From Xanthobacteraceae bacterium (GTDB lineage Bacteria; Pseudomonadota; Alphaproteobacteria; Rhizobiales; Xanthobacteraceae), in the NCBI GenBank assembly GCA_030043175.1, contig JASHYD010001432.1, positions 1-5,188 of the forward strand: DNA of 5,188 nt, given 5' to 3'. Positions 1 through 4,978 of this stretch are shown one piece after another. Under the pieces are notes generated by a model, which ran no database searches, was not told the origin of the DNA, and saw only the letters and a program-made list of their open reading frames with translations. Each line of letters starts with the position of its first letter. Position 1 is the stretch's first letter. A program made the position numbers and the translations under genes.

Positions 1-729
1 CTGCTCGCCATCCCGACGGCCTTCGTCGTATTTCGCCTGCAGGGTGCGTATTTCGCCGTCGGCACCTGGGTCATGGCTGAGGTCTACCGGCTCATTTTCG
101 CCCAGGCGAAAGAACTTGGCGGCGGCACCGGAACGTCGCTGCCGCCGATCGTGACGAATTCGATCATCGGCATCGATTGGATCAGACAGACCCTCGACCT
201 GCGTACGCCGGCGGCGCGCGACGTGCTCACCTACTGGACCGCACTAGCGATCGCGGCCGGCAGCGCGCTTGCGATCTATCTCGTGCTGCGCTCCCGGCGC
301 GGGCTCGCACTCGCCGCAATGCGCGACTCGACCCTGGCCGCGCAAAGCGTAGGGGTAGATATCTTCCGCGCCAAGCTGTGGATCTACGTCTTCGCGGCTG
401 CCGGGACCGGGATGGCGGGCGCCCTTATCTATCTCCAAAAAGCCCGCATCTCGCCCGATGCCGCCTTTTCGGTCCTCGACTGGACCGCCTACGTGATCTT
501 CATTGTTGTGATCGGCGGAATCGGGACACTGGAGGGGCCGATCATCGGCGTTATGATCTTTTATCTGATGCAGACCTATCTTGCGAGTTTCGGCAGCTGG
601 TACCTCATCCTGCTCGGGGCGCTCGCGATCGCAACCATGCTGTTTGCGCCAAAAGGGATCTGGGGGCACTTTTCGCAGCGCTTCGGCATCGTGCTGTTCC
701 CGGTGCAGCGGCGGATCTCGTCCCGCTGA
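1..729 (+). CDS. livM: Branched-chain amino-acid ABC transporter permease, LivM type (5'-truncated by window)
   Basis: This is one of the two inner-membrane permeases of a branched-chain amino-acid (HAAT) ABC importer, which work with LivH, the ATPases LivG/LivF and a periplasmic binding protein. The frame is open from base 1 and ends in TGA at 727-729, so 242 C-terminal residues are present and the start lies outside; the first ATG, at 73, is internal. Family signatures (BPD_transp_2, PF02653) are RLQGAYFAVGTW at residues 12-23, the cytoplasmic coupling loop with RDSTLAAQSVGV at about 108-119, GGIGTLEGP at about 172-180, and the C-terminal LFAPKGIWG at about 214-222. At least five hydrophobic stretches fit membrane helices. 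The peptidase gene follows 61 bases downstream with no terminator between, which suggests co-transcription. The substrate is not readable; many such systems carry amides or other organic acids. The family call is strong, the exact LivM orthology less so. Confidence 0.93.
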   Translation: MLAIPTAFVVFRLQGAYFAVGTWVMAEVYRLIFAQAKELGGGTGTSLPPIVTNSIIGIDWIRQTLDLRTPAARDVLTYWTALAIAAGSALAIYLVLRSRRGLALAAMRDSTLAAQSVGVDIFRAKLWIYVFAAAGTGMAGALIYLQKARISPDAAFSVLDWTAYVIFIVVIGGIGTLEGPIIGVMIFYLMQTYLASFGSWYLILLGALAIATMLFAPKGIWGHFSQRFGIVLFPVQRRISSR

Positions 730-776
730 GGCTTTTGCAGCCTTGTGTGCATTTGGTAATTTCCTTTCCGGCGACC

Positions 777-784
777 GAGGAGGA
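777..784 (+). promoter_or_regulatory. Ribosome binding site that sets the C13 peptidase start
   Basis: GAGGAGGA lies 6 bases before the ATG at 791. It is a near-ideal Shine-Dalgarno sequence. It decides for the 791 start over the longer in-frame opening at 581, which would overlap the permease gene and put 70 residues before the signal peptide. Confidence 0.8.
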
Positions 785-790
785 CCTGCC

Positions 791-1555
791 ATGATCTTCA
801 ACAAGCTTATCAACCGGCTGACCGCAGGGCTTGCTGCCTTGTTAGTGTTCTGGGCTTCGAACTCGCCGCGGGCGGAGGCCAATCCGAATGTCGCGGTTCT
901 CGCCTTCGGATTGTTCGGAGCGCAAAGCGTATTCAAGAGCGAGGCGAGCGGTGCGGCCAGCATTCTTGCACAACGGCTGGGGGCGAGTGAGGTGGTCGTG
1001 CGTGCCAACACGAAAGCCCGCGGCGACGTGACGATTGCATCGATCGGCAACGCATTAGCAGCCGCCGGCCAAAGCATGGATCGCGAGAACGATGTCATGG
1101 TCGTCATCCTCACGTCCCATGGTTCTCAGTCCGGAATTGCGGTGCAGTCCGGCAGGCGCGTGGAGCTCCTCTCGCCCGTCGATCTCGCCGCCATGCTGAA
1201 GCGCGCCGGCGTGCGGCACCGTGTGGTGATTATTTCGGCCTGTTATTCCGGCGTTTTCCTCGGGGCCCTGGCCGATGACGACACGCTGGTGATCACCGCG
1301 GCCGATGCCGATCACTCGTCGTTCGGTTGCCGGGACAAGGTCAAATGGACTTATTTCGGCGACGCCTTTTTCAACCAGGCGCTGCGCCGCGCCGCTGATC
1401 TCAGAAGCGCGTTTGCCGAGGCACGCATCTTGGTGAGCCAGCGCGAAATGCATGACGGTTTTCCTGCTTCGAATCCGCAGATCGCCGGAGGCAAGAATAT
1501 CGACATCGCGCTCGGAGGAGACGCGCGGCATGGACGCAACACGTCATCGCCCTGA
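791..1555 (+). CDS. Exported cysteine peptidase of family C13 (legumain/caspase-like fold)
   Basis: The predicted product is a 254-residue cysteine endopeptidase of clan CD (Peptidase_C13, PF01650), the family of legumain and the GPI-transamidase subunit Gpi8. An N-terminal signal peptide is clear: Lys5 and Arg9, a hydrophobic core at about 11-23, and a likely cleavage after the AEA at 28-30, so the mature enzyme should act in the periplasm or outside the cell. The catalytic pair is visible: His110 in LTSHGS and Cys151 in IISACYSG, each after a hydrophobic beta-strand as the fold requires. Further family blocks are LVITAADADHSSFGC (166-180) and KWTYFGDAFF (185-194). The length fits the minimal catalytic domain, with no extra domain. 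The ATG at 791 has a strong ribosome binding site. The gene sits behind the permease gene, but nothing links them functionally. The natural substrate of bacterial C13 enzymes is largely unknown, and Asn/Asp preference is only inferred from the family. Confidence 0.92.
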   Translation: MIFNKLINRLTAGLAALLVFWASNSPRAEANPNVAVLAFGLFGAQSVFKSEASGAASILAQRLGASEVVVRANTKARGDVTIASIGNALAAAGQSMDRENDVMVVILTSHGSQSGIAVQSGRRVELLSPVDLAAMLKRAGVRHRVVIISACYSGVFLGALADDDTLVITAADADHSSFGCRDKVKWTYFGDAFFNQALRRAADLRSAFAEARILVSQREMHDGFPASNPQIAGGKNIDIALGGDARHGRNTSSP

Positions 1556-1567
1556 TGCAATTTTTTT
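1545..1567 (+). terminator. Weak possible intrinsic terminator after the C13 peptidase gene
   Basis: CATC at 1545-1548 pairs with GATG at 1554-1557, three bases before a run of seven T at 1561-1567. The stem is only 4 bp and overlaps the stop codon, so it may not work alone. The larger inverted repeat at 1581-1629 could add to it. The T-run at the expected place is the main argument. Confidence 0.3.
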
Positions 1568-1978
1568 GACCATCGCTCCAACCCGAGCGCGCTAAAATTT
1601 GTTGTGGATGTACGGCCGGGCGCTCGGGTCTAGTGAGTGATCGTGTCCGGCACCGCTACCGTGAGCATCCCATCCAGAGGATGCAGCGTCGATGGCTCGG
1701 CTAACGCTGAGGATATGTTGCTCGTAGCGTTCCAGGCGCATGATGAATGCGTTCGTGCCGAAGCCCTGTGGTGAACTGCAGTACTGTGTATATCCGCAGC
1801 CCGTGCGCGACGTCCTCGACATGGTGGAAGCCGGATTCTTCTGCTGGACAGCGGCGTTGACGGAGTTCGGAGCATATCCGTTGCGCAGAAAAGAAGTTGA
1901 GCGAACGCTTGCCAGCAGACCAAATCGTCAGGTGGCTGTTCGGCGCAGCGGTTGGATTGAACCCCTAAAGACGCCTGC
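1556..1978. other. Intergenic stretch between two convergent genes; no intact gene seen
   Basis: These 423 bases separate the plus-strand peptidase from the minus-strand binding protein. No frame gives a recognisable protein. Short open pieces look mildly protein-like: a GTG-started 45-codon frame at 1637-1774 on the plus strand, and another plus-strand frame ending at the TAA at about 1965-1967 with the C-terminus IVRWLFGAAVGLNP. They sit in different frames and have no ribosome binding sites, so this could be a decayed gene or chance. The inverted repeat at 1581-1629 is listed separately. Confidence 0.5.
1581..1629. repeat. Perfect 10-bp inverted repeat with 29-base spacer
   Basis: ACCCGAGCGC at 1581-1590 is the exact reverse complement of GCGCTCGGGT at 1620-1629. 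It lies 25 bases after the peptidase stop codon. In RNA it would form a strong stem with a long loop. No T-run follows on the plus strand (TCTAGTGAG). On the minus strand the left arm is followed by TGGAGCG. It is therefore not a classical terminator. Possible roles are a 3'-end stabilising hairpin, part of transcription stop between convergent genes, or a short palindromic element. Confidence 0.6.
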
Positions 1979-3031
1979 TCATTCCAGCTTGATGCCGGAC
2001 TCCCTGATGATCGGCCACCATTTCTGCGCATCCGCTTTCACCAGCGCGCCGAGTGCCTGCGGTGTCTGTTGCTCGCGCGGGAAAATCTCCAATCCCAGGG
2101 CGCTGAAACGAGATCGCACGGCGGGATCGGCCAGTGCATCTACGGCTGCCGCGTTGAGCTTGCCGATAATGTCCATCGGCGTGCCCTTGGGCGCGAAAAA
2201 CGCAAACCATGTGGAGGAGTAAAGTCCCGGCAGTCCCATCTCGCCGACGGTCGGGATATCGGGCGCCGTCGTGAGGCGGCTTTCGCTCGTCACCGCGTAG
2301 GCCTTAATGCTGCCCGCGCGCATCAATGGCAGCTGCACCGGCAGATCGAATGACAGGTCGATCTGGCCGGCGACCAAATCTTGCATGGCGGGGGCCGTGC
2401 CACGATAGGGGACCAAGGCAAATTGCGTTGCGGTTTGTTTTTGGAAAAGCGTGGTGATGAGCTGGACGCCAACAGTGACGATTGCCGCCGACGCCTTGTC
2501 GGAATTCGCCTTCAGCCAGGCGATCAACTCCGTGAGATCATTCGCCGGCATGGTGTTCCTTGCAAATATGACGTACGGCGTCGCGACCAGCGGCGTGACC
2601 GGCTGGAAATCATTCAACACGTCATAGGAAAGCGAATATAACGCGCCGTTTTGTACGTGCCCGCCGAGAAAACCGAGGTCAATCGTGTAGCCGTCGGGCT
2701 GCGCACGTGCGGTGCGGCCGACACCAATGCTCCCGTTCGCTCCGGCGATGTTCTCGATGATGATGGGTTGCCCGAGCGGCCCCCTCATCCGTTCTGCCAG
2801 CACCCGCCCGACTACATCGACGTTGCCGCCGGGCGGAAACGGAATAATCATCGTGATGGGGCGCGACGGATAGGTCTGCGCGACCGCGCCACAGACAAGC
2901 GCGGGCGCAAGCACCGCGGCGCCGCCGAGCTCACGGAATCGGCGGCGGAGAAGGCGGAGAATGGACGGCAGAGAACGGGTGACGTAACGCCTTCCTAGCG
3001 ATGATAAGTAACGCGTGGCAGATCGGCGCAT
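1979..3031 (-). CDS. Periplasmic solute-binding protein of the Bug/TctC family
   Basis: This is a 350-residue extracytoplasmic receptor of the tripartite tricarboxylate transporter type (PF03401), which binds carboxylated small molecules in the periplasm. Visible hallmarks are QTYPSRPITMIIPFPPGG (52-69), the helix after it with VVGRVLAERM, IIENIAGANGSIG (91-103), DGYT (113-116), the strand with YRGTAPAMQDLVAGQIDL (199-216), and the closing pattern of a C-terminal helix plus WWP. The export signal ends at about AVA-QT (after residue 51). It is preceded by a long Arg-rich stretch with RRRFREL, which could be a Tat-like signal. The start is uncertain: ATG 3031 has only a poor ribosome binding site, while an in-frame ATG at 3151 would add 40 residues of unconvincing sequence. 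No GTG or TTG start lies between residues 1 and 35. It follows the dioxygenase gene on the same strand. No TctA/TctB membrane genes are present, as is common for these expanded 'orphan' receptors. The ligand cannot be read. Confidence 0.9.
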   Translation of the reverse strand: MRRSATRYLSSLGRRYVTRSLPSILRLLRRRFRELGGAAVLAPALVCGAVAQTYPSRPITMIIPFPPGGNVDVVGRVLAERMRGPLGQPIIIENIAGANGSIGVGRTARAQPDGYTIDLGFLGGHVQNGALYSLSYDVLNDFQPVTPLVATPYVIFARNTMPANDLTELIAWLKANSDKASAAIVTVGVQLITTLFQKQTATQFALVPYRGTAPAMQDLVAGQIDLSFDLPVQLPLMRAGSIKAYAVTSESRLTTAPDIPTVGEMGLPGLYSSTWFAFFAPKGTPMDIIGKLNAAAVDALADPAVRSRFSALGLEIFPREQQTPQALGALVKADAQKWWPIIRESGIKLE

Positions 3032-3049
3032 GTCGCGTCCGTCGTCAAA

Positions 3050-3070
3050 CCCCGTTTCTTGAGGACGGGG
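3050..3070 (-). promoter_or_regulatory. GC-rich hairpin in the leader of the binding-protein gene
   Basis: CCCCGT at 3050-3055 pairs perfectly with ACGGGG at 3065-3070 around a 9-base loop. Read on the minus strand, the stem is followed by TTTG and then, 19 bases on, by the ATG at 3031. It could be a weak terminator or attenuator between the dioxygenase and binding-protein genes, or a stem that shields the 5' end of a processed downstream mRNA. The T-run is too short for a confident terminator. Confidence 0.4.
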
Positions 3071-3192
3071 AGGAAGCGCGGGTCGGCGGGGCAATGGCCG
3101 GCCGCGGCGATGGAGAAGTTTGCAGGACTGGGCGTTTGATTGCCTCGGCATTGCTCACTCTGAAAAGAGCCGCTGCCTGCAGGCGGGGACGG

Positions 3193-4086
3193 CTACCCAA
3201 CAAGCAGTTGCGGACTCGTATCGATGATTGTTGTGCGGCGTAGATCGCGCAGGTGGTCCGTCGCATCGAAAGGTGTGGCACGGTGCATGGTGCAGCGGTT
3301 ATCCCAGATCACCAGGTCCCCGACCTGCCACTCGTGGCGATAGACGAATTGCGGCTGCGTTGCGAATTCCATTAATTCGGCGAGCAGCGCCTGTCCCTCA
3401 TCGATCGGCATGCCGAGGATGTGCGAGGCATGCGCCGCGATATAGAGCGCGTTGCGCCCCGAGCCGGGATGGCGGCGCACGACTCTGTGCCGCGCGGACG
3501 GATACGACTGGCGCTCGTCCTGCGTCGGGACATAGCCGCCGAGCTTGGCGCGCGAGTGCCACAGGGAATGCTCGGCGACCAGACCTTCAAGCCTCCTCTG
3601 CATCGCGTCCGGCAGAGCATCATAAGCCGCGCGCGTATCGGCAAATTCCGTGTCGCCCCCGGCGGGCGGAACCACCTTCGCATGAAGCATCGACCACGTA
3701 GCCGACTGGGGCCGGAACGAGCTGTCGGTATGCCAGAGCTGGTTGCCCCGCATGAATGCGGCGCGCGGGTCGTTTTCCCCGAGGATACCGCCGCCTTGAT
3801 CAAGATTGGAGATGTCGAATATTTCTCTGTGCTTGATCCGCGCATCGGCGCGGGGTTCCCCTCCTTTGCGCCCAATGTCAGGGGAGACCTCAAGCGGCCC
3901 ATAGAACCGTGAAAAGGCGATCTGCTGCTCGTCTTGCAGGTGTTGACCGGGCATCACGCAAACCGCGTACTCGTCCATCGCGCGCTCGATCGCTCGCTGC
4001 GTGGCTTCGTCGATGGGCTTACTCAAGTCGACGCCGGTGATCTTGGCGGCGAATAGCGGATGGAGCGGCGTGACAGCTGGGTCCAT
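3193..4086 (-). CDS. Fe(II)/2-oxoglutarate-dependent dioxygenase, TauD/TfdA family
   Basis: This 297-residue cytoplasmic non-haem iron oxygenase (PF02668) would couple decarboxylation of 2-oxoglutarate to succinate with hydroxylation of a substrate, often followed by C-S or C-O bond cleavage. The iron-binding facial triad is complete: His119 and Asp121 in LWHTDSSF, and His268 in WDNRCTMHRATPFD. Arg280 and Arg284 in HLRDLRRTTI sit at the spacing of the 2-oxoglutarate-binding arginines of TauD and TfdA. The segment VVPPAGGDTEFADTRAAYDAL (split at 138-148 and 149-157) is typical of the TfdA side of the family. The length is close to the 280-300 of TauD and TfdA. The ATG at 4086 has AGGAG at 4099-4095, eight bases upstream, and the stop is TAG. 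It is first in a unit with the Bug-type receptor. The substrate could be a sulfonate (taurine-like), an aryloxyalkanoate (2,4-D-like) or another carboxylate; sequence alone does not decide, though I favour TfdA-like. Confidence 0.94.
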   Translation of the reverse strand: MDPAVTPLHPLFAAKITGVDLSKPIDEATQRAIERAMDEYAVCVMPGQHLQDEQQIAFSRFYGPLEVSPDIGRKGGEPRADARIKHREIFDISNLDQGGGILGENDPRAAFMRGNQLWHTDSSFRPQSATWSMLHAKVVPPAGGDTEFADTRAAYDALPDAMQRRLEGLVAEHSLWHSRAKLGGYVPTQDERQSYPSARHRVVRRHPGSGRNALYIAAHASHILGMPIDEGQALLAELMEFATQPQFVYRHEWQVGDLVIWDNRCTMHRATPFDATDHLRDLRRTTIIDTSPQLLVG

Positions 4087-4094
4087 AGTGGCGT

Positions 4095-4099
4095 CTCCT
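4095..4099 (-). promoter_or_regulatory. Ribosome binding site of the dioxygenase gene
   Basis: AGGAG on the minus strand lies 8 bases before the ATG at 4086. It supports this start. A short inverted repeat begins two bases further upstream (4101-4117). Confidence 0.75.
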
Positions 4100-4160
4100 G
4101 GCTCAACATCGCTGAGCGCAACTTTTGGGCGCTGACTCTAGCCTAAACCGAGCCCGTAGT

Positions 4161-4173
4161 CGTGAACTTCACG
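4161..4173. promoter_or_regulatory. Candidate operator palindrome upstream of the dioxygenase gene
   Basis: CGTGAA-C-TTCACG is a perfect 13-base palindrome with a one-base centre, about 75 bases upstream of the dioxygenase start. Size, symmetry and position fit a dimeric repressor site such as GntR, MarR or TetR proteins use. No regulator gene is in the window, so the regulator is unknown. Confidence 0.4.
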
Positions 4174-4468
4174 TCATAATTGTTCGCACCCTGGGTAGGG
4201 ACAGGCGTCGAAAGGGCTGTTGCGGATTTCGACCCCAGGCGAAATGCGCCAGTGCGAGAAAGACGGCGATCAGTCGCGCTATCGTTGAGATCGCTATCGA
4301 TCTTTGACAACGTCGCCGACCAAACCGGCGGTTGCGCTTTCGCAATGGCTCGCCATACAAACGAGCAGGGGCCACATCGAGCAGCAACGGGAATGCGTGC
4401 CGTTCTCGTTGCCTGGATCCTTCAGGTGTTTGAAGGAAAGCCGGAGTGGCATGTTAAGGGCCGCATCA

Positions 4469-4492
4469 TTGAGTACCGGCTTGAGTACCGGC
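4469..4492. repeat. Perfect tandem duplication of a 12-mer
   Basis: TTGAGTACCGGC occurs twice head to tail at 4469-4480 and 4481-4492. A degenerate third start (CTTGAGCCG) follows. Its length is a multiple of three, so it would not break a reading frame, but no gene is recognised here. It most likely arose by replication slippage. Confidence 0.7.
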
Positions 4493-4622
4493 GCTTGAGC
4501 CGATCCCGCTTCGTGCTTATCCCCGGGTCTGCTGCTTCGCCTTCGAGAGGTCCGAGCCGAGGAAGCGTCCGCACGTCCGGTTTGGGCGATGACCCAGTCT
4601 GGTAACCCTAAAGACCGGTTGT

Positions 4623-4651
4623 AAAAAAAGTCCCCGCCGTTAGGTGCGGGG
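4623..4651 (-). terminator. Rho-independent terminator reading on the minus strand
   Basis: On the minus strand a 6-bp all-GC stem (CCCCGC with GCGGGG, plus-strand arms 4646-4651 and 4632-4637) with an 8-base loop is followed by AC and seven T (4629-4623). On the plus strand no T-run follows the stem, so it acts in one direction only. No minus-strand protein gene lies upstream of it before msrP, which starts on the opposite strand at 4979. It may end an unannotated small RNA or a decayed gene, or stop antisense transcription heading toward the dioxygenase gene. Confidence 0.7.
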
Positions 4652-4706
4652 CTACCGACCGACTTCCGACATTTATCGATGCGGACGGGCCGATTGACTT
4701 TTCACC

Positions 4707-4898
4707 GTGAATGATCCCGAGTCGAACAGATTTTACGCGGCCCGGGAATTACAACGCGCGGCTGAGAACTTCCCCGACCTAGCTTTCGAGTACGGAAAAC
4801 GGCTGAGACGCCCGCCGGGGTGCGCTCGGGATAGCTGCCGGGGCAGCAGAATGCGCCGAAATGGCGCGCCTACCCGCGCGTCGGTCTCACAAGTGTGA
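4707..4898 (+). CDS. Doubtful small ORF, possibly a remnant
   Basis: A GTG-started frame of 63 codons. Its first 35 residues (for example NRFYAARELQRAAENFPDL) have the balanced, helical look of a real protein. The rest is Arg, Cys and Ser rich, like noncoding GC-rich sequence, as if the frame had shifted at about 4810. There is no ribosome binding site before the GTG. I do not recognise a family. A truncated or frameshifted remnant is more likely than a working gene. Confidence 0.2.
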   Translation: MNDPESNRFYAARELQRAAENFPDLAFEYGKRLRRPPGCARDSCRGSRMRRNGAPTRASVSQV

Positions 4899-4966
4899 CT
4901 TGCCGATGTTGGCTTTGCCGGTGATGGTACGGGGGCCTATCCGGACGCCACAACGATCAGACATTC

Positions 4967-4973
4967 GAGGGAG
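4967..4973 (+). promoter_or_regulatory. Ribosome binding site of msrP
   Basis: GAGGGAG lies 5 bases before the ATG at 4979. It favours this start over the in-frame ATG at 4988, three codons later, which would leave an over-long spacing. Confidence 0.7.
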
Positions 4974-4978
4974 CCTCC

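Larger units (their letters stand above)
4087..4978. other. Long divergent intergenic region between the dioxygenase gene and msrP; no convincing gene
   Basis: These 892 bases should carry the promoters of both divergent neighbours. I could not find a clear -35/-10 pair for either. Items inside it that stand out are a palindrome at 4161-4173, adjacent short palindromes at 4323-4333 and 4332-4345, a tandem 12-mer at 4469-4492, a minus-strand intrinsic terminator at 4623-4651 and a weak small ORF at 4707-4898. Open frames over 4180-4605 have an amino-acid make-up rich in Arg and Ser, and none matches a family I know. It could include remnants of lost genes. Confidence 0.6.

Noticed and set aside
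581..790. In-frame extension of the peptidase to an earlier start at 581
   Set aside because: It overlaps the permease gene for about 150 bases, has no ribosome binding site, and would bury the signal peptide 70 residues inside.
244..1113. Long 289-codon open frame on the minus strand
   Set aside because: It runs antisense to the permease and peptidase genes, has low-complexity Arg/Ala/Pro composition and no motif; it is a GC-rich shadow frame.
3175..3184. Ten-base palindrome GCCTGCAGGC
   Set aside because: It has no loop and can hairpin only weakly; such GC palindromes are common at this base composition.
4277..4299. Direct repeat of CGCTATCG at 15-base spacing
   Set aside because: Only two 8-base copies, not clearly tied to any promoter; chance is likely.
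4304..4309. Perfect TTGACA -35 box on the plus strand
   Set aside because: No -10-like hexamer lies at 16-18 bases (the sequence there is GC-rich), and no gene starts soon after it.
4180..4605. TTG-started 141-codon plus-strand frame
   Set aside because: No ribosome binding site, no recognisable family, Arg/Ser-rich composition, and other frames across it are equally open.
4694..4699. TTGACT -35-like box upstream of msrP
   Set aside because: No matching -10 element, and it is about 280 bases from the msrP start.
4700..4740. T-loop-like GTTCGACTC on the minus strand, suggesting a tRNA
   Set aside because: The flanking bases do not pair as a T-stem and no acceptor, D or anticodon arm can be assembled.
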